A DNA stretch of 64,000 nt from an uncultured bacterium (GTDB lineage Bacteria; Patescibacteriota; Minisyncoccia; Phycocordibacterales; UBA9973). Below the pieces are notes generated by a model that was given only the letters and a program-made list of their open reading frames with translations, made no database searches and was not told where the DNA came from. Both the position numbers and the translations under genes were made by a program. Positions 8,232 to 17,475 of this stretch are shown here, piece after piece (positions within the stretch are counted from its first letter, which is position 1; each line of letters starts with the position of its first letter). The stretch covers positions 1 to 64,000 of the forward strand of contig CAIJZZ010000030.1 of NCBI GenBank assembly GCA_903825255.1, given 5' to 3'.

Positions 8232-10585
8232 TTTTTTAAGAATAATTTTTTTATAATCAGATATTGGATAAATCCAAAGATTATAAAAATAGCAAAAGTC
8301 TTATATATATAAGTAAATGTTGGATAGGGTAGAGTGATATTAAAAAATCGGATAAAGAATGGCACTTGAAGCATTAAATAAAATACAATCAATTCAAATA
8401 TTGCTAGCAGAAAGAGTTGCAATTTTTCTTTTTTGGTTATAGAACCACAATATACTTTTATAGCAAAAATCAAAAATAAAAAACCAAATAAAATAAAAGA
8501 AAGTCCGACGAGTGTATTAGAAGATGCTATTTTTAAATAATATGGACTTAAAGCAAAGACTATTGATATGCCTATAGCTTCGACAATGGCACAATAGATC
8601 ACGAGAGGCATGATTCGCTTTAAAAAAGGTTTATCATTCGCTGGTAATATCTTACCAGTAGGGCGTAGTGCCCAATAATAAATAAGAATTCCGGCAAAGC
8701 CTATAGTGAAATAATTCATAAAAGTAATATTGAGTGGCGTGAGTGGGAAAGCAAAACCAAAGAGACTGATGATAATGAAAAAGAAAAGTCCAACTAAACT
8801 TTGGTTGATATATAGACCAGAATTTATTTCTATACTTCGAATAAAATGGTCCGCTAGTTCTACCGCTCCAGGTAAATCAGAAAAACTATTAGTCATTAAA
8901 ATAACATCTGCTAGTTGCCGGGTCACAGGTACTCCGTCAAACATCGCAATACTCAAATCCGATTTTTTCATAGCTAGTGCATCATTTACTCCGTCGCCAA
9001 CCATTGCCGTAAAACCATCTTTTTTAAAGGCTGTAATCAGTTTTACTTTATGTTCGGGTAAAACTTGAGCAAAAACTGTATATTTATGAGCATTAATTTC
9101 AAAATCTATATCATTCCATTTTTCCATCTCTTCTCCTGTTATCACACTTTCTGCTCCATTTATTCCGACGCTTTTAGTTACCGCTCGGACAGTTTCGGCA
9201 TTATCTCCCGAGAGTACGCGTATTTTTATTCCGCGGTCTTGAAAAAATCTTATGGTTTTTTCTATGCCTTGTCTTAAAGTATTATGAAAAACAAATATAG
9301 CAACAACCGAAAGAGGTACTTTTTCAATATTTTTTAATACTTCTATTTTGTTCGATTGAGTTACACAAAGCACTCTTTTGCCGGTTAGCGCATTTTCTTC
9401 TATTATACCCTCTAACCATTTTTTTTCGGCTTGGTTTGAGATTTGTGGCAGAAAAATGTCTGGTGTGCCGATAAAGATTGACCGAAAAGTTTCCTTTTCT
9501 TTTATTTCGATTGCTCCATATCGTCGCCAAGAAGAAAAAGATAGAGTCTTCGTTACTGCAATACCTCCCTCGTCATTTATTTTATTTTTTTCTAAATATT
9601 TTTTTACAGCTAAGACGGTTTGCGATGAATCACCTAAGCCAAAAATACAAGCTCGGGTCAGAGCATACGCATCTACCTCTTTAAAATCCTTCGGAACATA
9701 CATATTTTCTACTACTAAAATATTATCAGTTAAGGTACCAGTCTTATCGATACAAAGATTTTTTATTCTTCCGAGTTTTTCGGTCGCATTTATTTCTTGA
9801 AAAAGTACATCGCGTTTTGCATAATTGGCCGCTCCGATAGCAAATAGGAGAGTGATGACTACGATCAAACCTTGAGGTACGAGGAGACTAGCCAGTGCTC
9901 CAGCATTCATCACCATTTCCAATTTTGAAGCGTGGATTAAGGTTCCACGAATGAAGACAAATAAAAGAACTGCTAGTAAAATATAACCTGAATAAGTTAT
10001 AATTTTATTATTTGCTTGTTGAATTGAACTTGGATTTGACGCGTATTTTTTTATATCTTTACTAATTATGGAAAGGCGACTTTCGCGGAAAAGTTCCTGA
10101 GCTTCCATAATTCCATAACCAGAAGTTATAATTGCTCCAGCAATCACTTTATCACCTCTTATTTTAGAAAAAGAATCAGATTCACCGGTAATGAGAGCTT
10201 CAGATATCTCCAAATTTTCAGCTGATAAAAGTATTCCTTCGCAAGGTGCTTGGTCACCAAGCTTTAGTTTTATGAGATCACCTTTTTTTATTTTTTCGGC
10301 CAGAATCAAGGTTTCAGTTTCATCCTTATTTAAACGGAGGACAGATAGAGCAGTGAGCATCTGTAGTTTTTCTAAAAGTATCCGAGCATGTATATCTTGA
10401 GCGACAGAAATAAACGTATTTAAAAAAAGAATAATAACTAAAAATAATCCAGCTTCAAAATTGCCAAAAATAAAAAGCAGAGTAACAACAGAAAAAATTA
10501 TAGCATTTACTAAAATAAAAATATTCCGGAAAATGATTGGTCCTAAGCTTGGCAGTACACGTTTATAAATTTCAAATTTATGCAT
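8216..10585 (-). CDS. Cation-transporting P-type ATPase (HAD-IC)
   Basis: ITGESDSFSK, CIDKTGTLTDN, MVGDGVNDALAMKKSDLSIAM, multiple TM helices. Confidence 0.92.
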   Translation of the reverse strand: MHKFEIYKRVLPSLGPIIFRNIFILVNAIIFSVVTLLFIFGNFEAGLFLVIILFLNTFISVAQDIHARILLEKLQMLTALSVLRLNKDETETLILAEKIKKGDLIKLKLGDQAPCEGILLSAENLEISEALITGESDSFSKIRGDKVIAGAIITSGYGIMEAQELFRESRLSIISKDIKKYASNPSSIQQANNKIITYSGYILLAVLLFVFIRGTLIHASKLEMVMNAGALASLLVPQGLIVVITLLFAIGAANYAKRDVLFQEINATEKLGRIKNLCIDKTGTLTDNILVVENMYVPKDFKEVDAYALTRACIFGLGDSSQTVLAVKKYLEKNKINDEGGIAVTKTLSFSSWRRYGAIEIKEKETFRSIFIGTPDIFLPQISNQAEKKWLEGIIEENALTGKRVLCVTQSNKIEVLKNIEKVPLSVVAIFVFHNTLRQGIEKTIRFFQDRGIKIRVLSGDNAETVRAVTKSVGINGAESVITGEEMEKWNDIDFEINAHKYTVFAQVLPEHKVKLITAFKKDGFTAMVGDGVNDALAMKKSDLSIAMFDGVPVTRQLADVILMTNSFSDLPGAVELADHFIRSIEINSGLYINQSLVGLFFFIIISLFGFAFPLTPLNITFMNYFTIGFAGILIYYWALRPTGKILPANDKPFLKRIMPLVIYCAIVEAIGISIVFALSPYYLKIASSNTLVGLSFILFGFLFLIFAIKVYCGSITKKEKLQLFLLAIFELIVFYLMLQVPFFIRFFNITLPYPTFTYIYKTFAIFIIFGFIQYLIIKKLFLKNKKGI

Positions 10586-10691
10586 ATAGGATAAAATTTT
10601 TAGCTTTGTCTAATCTATATAATTTATCATTTTGGGCTGATAAAGTATAGTTTTAACTCCTAAGGTGATGTTTGAATAACTATATTAGATA

Positions 10692-10727
10692 AATAAAAAT
10701 CCCTGTCAATATAAATATTGACAGGGA
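10692..10727 (-). terminator. Terminator with perfect 13-bp stem
   Basis: TCCCTGTCAATAT-aa-ATATTGACAGGGA (10700-10727); on the minus strand followed by TTTTTATTT, downstream of ORF 10786-11232. Confidence 0.8.
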
Positions 10728-10785
10728 CACTAAACCAATTTAAAAAACTATGAAAACAAACTTACGGAGTTACCTTTTAATGTAT

Positions 10786-11232
10786 TTATAACTTTAAAAA
10801 ATTTTCAGCTTTAAGCCCAAGCTTATTTTTGGGAGAATTTACATAATCGTTAATACTTTTATTAACGACTTCTGGGTCGTTTAAGATAAAACCTATTTCA
10901 TACTTTCGTAAAGGTTCTAACTCTTCATCACTTAGTTTCAAAAGTTTTTGAAACTCTGGTCTGAGTTTTTCCATAGTACCTGTAAAAACTTCTCCTTTAT
11001 AGGAAAATACATAAACAGCATTTTCTCCAAATTCATAGAGTCCGCCATCTTTAATTGGAATATAGTCGCATTTTATGCGAAAAAATCTCGTAATAATTCC
11101 ATTATTTGTAGCTTCATACCTGTACAGTTCATTGTTTAATGTAAAAAGTGAAATAGCGAATTGTAAATCATCATATTCACAATCAATATTGATGTAACCG
11201 ACAAATTTATATTTCAAAGTATTTTCTTTCAT
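10786..11232 (-). CDS. Hypothetical protein
   Basis: 148-aa ORF with good coding character and its own terminator; no family recognised. Confidence 0.6.
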   Translation of the reverse strand: MKENTLKYKFVGYINIDCEYDDLQFAISLFTLNNELYRYEATNNGIITRFFRIKCDYIPIKDGGLYEFGENAVYVFSYKGEVFTGTMEKLRPEFQKLLKLSDEELEPLRKYEIGFILNDPEVVNKSINDYVNSPKNKLGLKAENFLKL

Positions 11233-11429
11233 AGTATTAAGTTATTAGTTAATTAATAGTTAAATTATTTTCATCTCCAGACATCTTAGAGAGAAAAATA
11301 ATCTAACTATTACAACTAAAAACTATTGTCAAAAAACTACCACTTTTGTGATATTACCACACCAATATTATTTGTCTAGACAGTTATAACTTTAAAATAG
11401 GTTATAGAGATTTTATTTATATTAAAAGT

Positions 11430-11575
11430 GTGCGTCGGGAAGGAATTTCTCTCCTTACAGGAGCAGTACACCTTTTCAACCCCGTCGTTCGCGAACGACA
11501 AGGTAATGAAAAGCTTTTCGAATCCTTCACGGAAACAAAGCAGTTTGTTTCCTCACGACGAGACATATAAAAAAA
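11430..11575. repeat. Nested palindrome cluster next to tRNA-Tyr containing core family B
   Basis: CTTTTCA-ACCCCGTCGTTCGCGAACGACAAGGT-aaTGAAAAG (core 11479-11504), GGAAACAAagcagTTTGTTTCC (about 11535-11557), and GTGCGTCGGGAAGGA similar to the tRNA-Tyr 3' end. Confidence 0.75.
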
Positions 11576-11607
11576 TCTTATAACAGAAGTTATAGATTTT
11601 TTCATTG

Positions 11608-11690
11608 TGCGTCGGGAAGGATTCGAACCTTCGTAGCCCGAAGGCGACAGATTTACAGTCTGTTGTAATTGACCACTCTACCACCGACGC
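11608..11690 (-). tRNA. tRNA-Tyr (anticodon GTA)
   Basis: Reverse complement GCGTCGGTGGTAGAGTGGTCAATTACAACAGACTGTAAATCTGTCGCCTTCGGGCTACGAAGGTTCGAATCCTTCCCGACGC-A; acceptor closes, GTA anticodon, long variable arm. Confidence 0.95.
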
Positions 11691-11925
11691 ATATTAAGTT
11701 TTTAAAAGCATTCCCACCTTTATAGCTTTTAATTTGTTTTTCTCTTTTGTATGCCTCTTGTTGATTTGTATATTTTTCTAAATAAATTATTTCATAAGGG
11801 ATATTATTTTTGATTGATTTAGTATAACCACTATTATGTTCCTCTAATCTCCTTTCTGGATTATTAGAGCAACCAATATAATATTTCTTATTTGTTTTAC
11901 TTTGTAAAATATAAACGAACCACAT
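11653..11925 (-). CDS. GIY-YIG domain nuclease-like protein; 3' end overlaps tRNA-Tyr
   Basis: WFVYILQSKTNKKYYIGCSNNPERRLEEHNSGYTKSIKNNIPYEIIYLEKY...AYKREKQIKSYKG = GIY-YIG; ORF stop at 11653 lies inside the tRNA-Tyr gene. Start chosen at the MWFVYIL methionine (approximate). Confidence 0.75.
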   Translation of the reverse strand: MWFVYILQSKTNKKYYIGCSNNPERRLEEHNSGYTKSIKNNIPYEIIYLEKYTNQQEAYKREKQIKSYKGGNAFKNLICVGGRVVNYNRL

Positions 11926-11942
11926 AAAGATATTATTGACCA

Positions 11943-11991
11943 TCCCGCATTCTGCGGGACAAGCTCTACCTTTACCCCGCATACTGCGGGG
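11943..11991. repeat. Two short perfect palindromes upstream of GIY-YIG
   Basis: TCCCGCAttcTGCGGGA (11943-11959) and CCCCGCAtacTGCGGGG (11975-11991). Confidence 0.85.
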
Positions 11992-12051
11992 ACCGACGCA
12001 TAGGAATAAAATACCATAAAAAAACTTTTTTTGCATCTTTTTTATATAAAT

Positions 12052-12078
12052 AAAAACATCCTCTAGGAGGATGTTTTT
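12052..12078. terminator. Bidirectional terminator-like hairpin
   Basis: AAAAACATCCTctaGGAGGATGTTTTT. Confidence 0.75.
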
Positions 12079-12096
12079 AGGTCGGAGATATTATAT

Positions 12097-12516
12097 TTAA
12101 TTTCCTGAAGCAGAAGCTGGCTCACCGGCTCCTCCAGGCAATTTACAAGCCTTGGAAGCAGTCCTGAAAGTTGCCCAGTCTGCTTTCTTGGCTTTTTGCC
12201 AAGTATTTTGAGCAGTCTTGGCAGAAGTGTTGAAAGCTTTCCAAGCAGCAGCGACAGCTGTCTTTCTGCCTGTCGTCATTCCCCAAGCTGTGGCTAAAGC
12301 GGATGCTCTTGTCGAGTAAGCGGAAGTCATAGCTCCCGAGAAATCTGAGAAGCCAGAAGCTATTGCTGTTTCTCTAGTAGTTACAGCAGTTGCGACACAA
12401 GCAACCTTGTCGGTTGTTGATGTAGTAGTAGTCGTTGCGCCTGTTTGCGCGAAAGCTAATCCAGCTAAAGCAAAAGAGGAAACGATTACTCCAGTTGCGA
12501 TAATTTTTTTGAACAT
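12097..12516 (-). CDS. Secreted Ala/Thr-rich hypothetical protein
   Basis: Signal peptide MFKKIIATGVIVSSFALAGLAFAQ; low-complexity A/T/K/W helices; two Cys. Confidence 0.7.
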   Translation of the reverse strand: MFKKIIATGVIVSSFALAGLAFAQTGATTTTTSTTDKVACVATAVTTRETAIASGFSDFSGAMTSAYSTRASALATAWGMTTGRKTAVAAAWKAFNTSAKTAQNTWQKAKKADWATFRTASKACKLPGGAGEPASASGN

Positions 12517-12766
12517 AATTAGTTAAACATTATTAGTTGTTAATAATAGCGACCTTTTTATAAATTATAACTCTTTAAGGATAGTATTTATTTATGAAGA
12601 TTTAATGAAAATTTACTATTGACATTTAATTTTAATTAGCTATAATACTAAAAATTGTAGTTTTTTGAAATAAGTGGTTTAGTTATGATATATAGGATTT
12701 TCTAAGTTTCTTTTATGAAAGGAAATTTTGAAAATTCTATATTTATTAACTAATTTATTATAATTT

Positions 12767-13030
12767 ATGAAAGCTTATAAGTCATTAACTAAAGAAGAAA
12801 AAAAAATTTTACGAACAGCAATATTAGCTCGTGGTTGGTATTTTCCTGTTGGAATTGCTTTAGGAATTTTTTTTGCGAAATATAAGTATGAAACAAATTT
12901 CTGTGGATGGAGATTATTAGTATTTTCAATACTAGTATTTTTTATCACTTTGTTTTTTATTTTTCGCGAATTTAAAAGACTTCAAAAGTTTGATAAGGAC
13001 GCAGAGAAGATTATAAAAAGAGCAAATTAA
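12767..13030 (+). CDS. Small two-TM hypothetical membrane protein
   Basis: 87 aa, two hydrophobic segments. Confidence 0.5.
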   Translation: MKAYKSLTKEEKKILRTAILARGWYFPVGIALGIFFAKYKYETNFCGWRLLVFSILVFFITLFFIFREFKRLQKFDKDAEKIIKRAN

Positions 13031-13057
13031 AATGATCAACTTAAAAATTGATTGAGG

Positions 13058-13097
13058 AGCTTGTGAATATTTTGAAATTATTTACAAGCTTTTTTTA
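13058..13097 (+). terminator. Terminator-like hairpin
   Basis: AGCTTGTgaat...atttACAAGCTTTTTTT. Confidence 0.65.
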
Positions 13098-13210
13098 ATA
13101 TTCATTTGACTTTTATTTTAAAATACTTATAGTAAGTAAGCACGTACATATTTTTCTTTGAAAACAATTTGTAATTTTAGATGTAATTTAATTTTTTAAA
13201 AAGTAATCTT

Positions 13211-13648
13211 ATGATAGAAAAAATCAGTCTATTCATGGAAGGGGTAACCCCTCTTGCCTGGATTGCCATCGCAGTAACTCTCTTACTCTTGGTGGCTTTT
13301 GTTGAACTGGTGCTTCGTTTTTCTAGTTTGAAGGGTTCTATAAAAAAATCCCCTTCAAGAAGACCTCTTTCGAAAAGACCTCGTTCGCCTATACCTGAAG
13401 AGTATAAAAACAATTCTAATCTTTATCATTGGTATTTTTCCGATTTTAAAGATAATTGGTTTGTGTTGGTAAAAGGCGTAAAACAAAAAAGCGAGAGAGC
13501 CTTATTTTGGGAAAATTTTAATAATAAAAAATTCCCTATAAATGAGGAACTAGAAGATCCAAGTTCGGAAATTAAGGAATCAACGAATCCTAAAATTAAA
13601 AATAAGGATTCAGAAATTCCAAATCCAAAACAGGGAACAAAAGAATAA
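13211..13648 (+). CDS. Hypothetical single-TM protein
   Basis: N-terminal TM (PLAWIAIAVTLLLLVAFVELVL), then basic/charged tail. Confidence 0.55.
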   Translation: MIEKISLFMEGVTPLAWIAIAVTLLLLVAFVELVLRFSSLKGSIKKSPSRRPLSKRPRSPIPEEYKNNSNLYHWYFSDFKDNWFVLVKGVKQKSERALFWENFNNKKFPINEELEDPSSEIKESTNPKIKNKDSEIPNPKQGTKE

Positions 13649-13692
13649 AGTAAATAATTTTTTTTAATTTTTAAATCTTTAATTCAATTAAT

Positions 13693-14211
13693 ATGAAAAA
13701 AATATTTTTAATGAGCTTTATCGCTCTTATTTTTGCAATTAATATTCCTACTTTTGCAAGTAGCGAAAAAGATAGTTCTAAAATTTTTAATCCAAATGAA
13801 TCTGCAAAGATTGCACAAATTAATGCAGATAATCAGGTTACTATTGAAAAACTCAGGATTGAAAAAGAAGTGGCGTTAGCTAAGCTTAAAGATCAAAGCG
13901 CAAAAGAACTTGCTAAACAAAAATTAGAATCTGAAGAAAGAATGGGGAAGCTCAAAGCAGAAGCTGATGTTAAGGTGGCAAATGCCATAGGTAGTGGTTG
14001 GGCCAGATTCGGAGCAGGTCTTGGTGCAGGTGTTGCAGTGATAGGTGCAGGAATCGGTATAGGAAATATTGGGGCAAGGGCATTGGAATCTATAGCCCGC
14101 CAACCTGCTGAAGCCAGTGTTATTCGTTCAAACATGATTGTCTCTGCTGCTCTTATAGAAGGTGTAGCTTTCTTCGCTATAGTGGTTTGTTTGTTGATAC
14201 TATTTGTATAA
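13693..14211 (+). CDS. atpE: ATP synthase F0 subunit c-like protein with N-terminal signal/coiled-coil extension
   Basis: C-terminal GWARFGAGLGAGVAVIGAGIGIGNIGARALESIARQPAEASVIRSNMIVSAALIEGVAFFAIVVCLLILFV is a c-subunit hairpin (RQP loop, Glu in TM2); N-term is a signal peptide plus about 80 charged residues. Confidence 0.8.
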   Translation: MKKIFLMSFIALIFAINIPTFASSEKDSSKIFNPNESAKIAQINADNQVTIEKLRIEKEVALAKLKDQSAKELAKQKLESEERMGKLKAEADVKVANAIGSGWARFGAGLGAGVAVIGAGIGIGNIGARALESIARQPAEASVIRSNMIVSAALIEGVAFFAIVVCLLILFV

Positions 14212-14265
14212 TAAATAGTATCAACTAATTAATAGGTACGTGCAAAATACTTATATAAATATTAG

Positions 14266-14299
14266 CCATCGAGATTCAAAAATTCTCGATGGTTTTTTT
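14266..14299 (+). terminator. Rho-independent terminator
   Basis: CCATCGAGAttcaaaaaTTCTCGATGG then TTTTTTT. Confidence 0.85.
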
Positions 14300-14386
14300 A
14301 TTGTCTTTTTTATAAAAGTATGCTATTATAAATATATCAAATTTGAGCCTCTCGGCTTTTTTTGTTTAATCAACTAAATTTAAATT

Positions 14387-16207
14387 ATGGAAATTAGAAA
14401 CATAGCAATTATCGCGCACGTGGACCATGGCAAGACGACCTTGACGGATGCTTTAATGAAGCAAAATGGTAACTTGCAAGAAGAAGGAGTTTCAATGGAT
14501 TCAAATGCTTTAGAGAAAGAGCGCGGTATTACTATTTATTCCAAAAACACTTCTATTTATTATAAAGATACAAAGATAAACATTGTGGATACTCCTGGGC
14601 ACGCTGATTTCGGCTCGGAAGTAGAGCGGGTTTTACGAGCGGTTGATTCAGTACTTCTATTAGTAGATGCTGTAGAGGGTCCGATGCCACAAACTCGTTT
14701 TGTTTTGAAAAAGTCTTTAGAGCTTGGTTTAAAGCCAATTGTTATAATCAATAAAATAGACAAACCAGCCGCTAATCCACATAGAGTACACGCAGAAGTT
14801 TTAGATTTATTTTTTGAATTAGGTGCGACAGAAGAACAAGCCAATTTTGAAACTGTTTATGCTATCGGACGAGAAGGTGTGGCTAAGAGACATTTAAATG
14901 AAGAAGCGAAAGATTTATCACCGATTTTAGACGTGATACTCGAGAAGGTTCCATCAGCTTCGGATGATTTAGCTGGAAAAATGTCCGCTCAAGTATTCAA
15001 TTTAGGTTATGATAATTTTTTAGGCCGTATGGCAGTGGCTCGAATTTATTCTGGTGAAATTTCTGCCGGTAGCTCAGTTTTTGTTAAAGGAGAAAATGGC
15101 ACCAGAACTGGAAAAATAGTAAAGCTCTTTACTTTTGAAGGAATAAATAGAAAAGAAGTTCCGACAGCCTCGGCTGGAGATATTGTTCTTCTCTCTGGTA
15201 TCCCAGATATATATATTGGAGAAACTATTTGTGCTGATGAAAGCGTAGAGGCATTACCACATATCGCTATCGATGAACCGACTATCTCTTTGAATTTTTT
15301 AGTGAATGATTCTCCGTTCGCTGGACGCGAAGGCAAATTTGTCACTTCTAGACAAATCAAAGAAAGACTCGAAAAGGAATTAGAAATCAACGTAGGTCTT
15401 AAAGTTGATTTTTCTCCTGACCAAGGAAAGAACAGAATGGGTCCATCTTTTTTTAAAGTTTACGGCCGAGGTGAATTACACGTAGCTATCTTATTAGAGA
15501 ATATGCGTCGTGAAGGATTTGAAATACAAGTTTCTCAACCAGAAGTTATTATTAAAGAAGAGAATGGAGTCAAAACTGAACCATATGAAGAATTAGTTAT
15601 TGATGTTCCACTTGAATTTTCTGGGCAAGTAATTGAAAAAATAAATAAGCGTCGTGGACTTATGAAGCATATGGAAGAAAAAGAAGGTATCGCGCGAGTA
15701 GTTTTCGAAATTCCGACTCGTGGCTTACTCGGGCTTCGTGGAGATTTTATTATAGATACAAAAGGAGAAGGTATTATGTCTTCACGGGTCATAGGTTTTA
15801 AAGAATATGCCGGTATAATCCGTAAAAAAGAATATGGCTCAATGGCCTCGATGGTTTCAGGAAAAGCGGTAGCTTTTTCTTTGGCTAATTTACAAGAGCG
15901 TGGACTTTTGTTTATTGAACATGGCACAGAAGTCTATGAAGGAATGGTTGTCGGTAATGTCTTAAAAGGTGAGGAAATGTCTGTAAATCCAACTAAAGGC
16001 AAACAGCTTACTAATATGCGTGCTTCTGGTACAGATGAGGCACTTTATTTAAAGCCAGCTTATATTTTGAGTATTGAAAGAGGACTCGAAGTTATGAATC
16101 ACGATGAATATTTAGAAGTGACTCCGAAATCTGTAAGATTAAGAAAAAAATATTTAACCGAGCTTGACCGAGTTCGAGCCAATCGAGGAGAAAAAGGTAG
16201 CGAATAA
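14387..16207 (+). CDS. typA: Translational GTPase TypA/BipA
   Basis: [48 protein letters not shown]; 606 aa TypA architecture. Confidence 0.96.
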   Translation: MEIRNIAIIAHVDHGKTTLTDALMKQNGNLQEEGVSMDSNALEKERGITIYSKNTSIYYKDTKINIVDTPGHADFGSEVERVLRAVDSVLLLVDAVEGPMPQTRFVLKKSLELGLKPIVIINKIDKPAANPHRVHAEVLDLFFELGATEEQANFETVYAIGREGVAKRHLNEEAKDLSPILDVILEKVPSASDDLAGKMSAQVFNLGYDNFLGRMAVARIYSGEISAGSSVFVKGENGTRTGKIVKLFTFEGINRKEVPTASAGDIVLLSGIPDIYIGETICADESVEALPHIAIDEPTISLNFLVNDSPFAGREGKFVTSRQIKERLEKELEINVGLKVDFSPDQGKNRMGPSFFKVYGRGELHVAILLENMRREGFEIQVSQPEVIIKEENGVKTEPYEELVIDVPLEFSGQVIEKINKRRGLMKHMEEKEGIARVVFEIPTRGLLGLRGDFIIDTKGEGIMSSRVIGFKEYAGIIRKKEYGSMASMVSGKAVAFSLANLQERGLLFIEHGTEVYEGMVVGNVLKGEEMSVNPTKGKQLTNMRASGTDEALYLKPAYILSIERGLEVMNHDEYLEVTPKSVRLRKKYLTELDRVRANRGEKGSE

Positions 16208-16334
16208 AAATATTAGATTTAAATATTTGACACTAAGTAAACAATGTGTATAATATAAAGATAGACAAAAAGTTAATTTTAAGAGTTTAATCATTAAAAA
16301 TTATTTTCCCGCAAAAGCGGATAATATTAAAAAA

Positions 16335-17363
16335 ATGTCAACAATATCATTCAAGCCAAAGCAAGTTACAAAAAAAATTACCTCACATCTTCAAGATCGT
16401 GCTCGTGATGTTATTATGAATCGTTTTGGTTTGACTTCTGAAGCTGAACGTAAAACTCTAGAAGAAATCGGCAAGAAATATGGTATCACTCGTGAACGAG
16501 TTCGCCAGATCGAAGACGTTGCCTTAAACTCAATCAAGAAGTCAGATGCCTATAAGACTGAACAAGCTATTTTTGATGAACTAAAACAATTAATGAATTC
16601 TTTAGGTGGCATTATTGCTGAACATGAACTCTTGCCACATATTTCTAAAGATAAAGCGACTCAGAATCATATCCATTTTTATTTAGTATTGGGAGATGCT
16701 TTCAAAAAACATCGTGAAGATGATCATTTTCATGCTCGCTGGAGTGTCGATGATGAGACAGCTACTCAAATTCATGATTCTTTAAAGAAACTTTATATTT
16801 CTTTAAATGATGAAGATTTAATTCCAGAAACAGAAATGATTAAAAAGTTTTTTGATCAAATGAAAGATGTGGCTGAACAATACAGAAATGAAGAAGTTGC
16901 TCGAAGATGGCTCTCTATTTCTAAAAAGATTTCTAAAAATCCGCTTGGTGAATGGGGAAAATCAACTTCACCAAATATTCGCACTCGTGGAGTTAAAGAT
17001 TATGCTTTCCTAGTTATGCGTAAACATGGCTCACCGATGCATTTCCGAGAAGTCGCTGATGCTATTACTAAAACCTTCGGTCGTAAGACTCACTATGCAA
17101 CTTGTCACAATGAGCTTATTAAAGACCCTAGATTTGTACTAGTAGGCCGTGGAATGTATGCTCTCGCTGAATGGGGTTATAAAGCTGGTATTGCTCGAGA
17201 CGTCATCAAAGATATATTAAAGCGAGAAGGACCACTTTCCAAAGAAGATATTGTCGAGAAGGTTATGAAAGAAAGATATTTTAAGAAAAACACTATTTTG
17301 GTGAATATTCAAAATCCAAAATATTTCAAGAAAAATAAAACAGGACTCTATACACTAGTTTAA
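16335..17363 (+). CDS. Sigma-70 region 4-like plus HARE-HTH domain protein
   Basis: LTSEAERKTLEEIGKKYGITRERVRQIEDVALNSIKKS (sigma region 4) and C-terminal MHFREVADAITKTFGRKTHYATCHNELIKDPRFVLVGRGMYALAEWGY (HARE-HTH). Confidence 0.8.
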   Translation: MSTISFKPKQVTKKITSHLQDRARDVIMNRFGLTSEAERKTLEEIGKKYGITRERVRQIEDVALNSIKKSDAYKTEQAIFDELKQLMNSLGGIIAEHELLPHISKDKATQNHIHFYLVLGDAFKKHREDDHFHARWSVDDETATQIHDSLKKLYISLNDEDLIPETEMIKKFFDQMKDVAEQYRNEEVARRWLSISKKISKNPLGEWGKSTSPNIRTRGVKDYAFLVMRKHGSPMHFREVADAITKTFGRKTHYATCHNELIKDPRFVLVGRGMYALAEWGYKAGIARDVIKDILKREGPLSKEDIVEKVMKERYFKKNTILVNIQNPKYFKKNKTGLYTLV

Positions 17364-17375
17364 ATAATTTTTTAA

Positions 17376-17408
17376 AAAGCATCTCGGTAAAACCCGAGAT
17401 GCTTTTTT
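17376..17408 (+). terminator. Rho-independent terminator
   Basis: AAAGCATCTCGGtaaaaCCCGAGATGCTTTTTT. Confidence 0.88.
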
Positions 17409-17475
17409 GATTCTATTTTTTCTGTATCCCCAAATATTTTGGCTTTGTTTTTGTTTTTGTATTAAAATATAGGGG

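Noticed and set aside
11417-11605. 62-aa minus-strand ORF
   Set aside because: Lies entirely in the palindrome cluster next to tRNA-Tyr; reads through hairpins; no protein signature.
13893-14135. 80-aa minus-strand ORF antisense to atpE
   Set aside because: Antisense shadow ORF of the Gly/Ala-rich c-subunit coding region.
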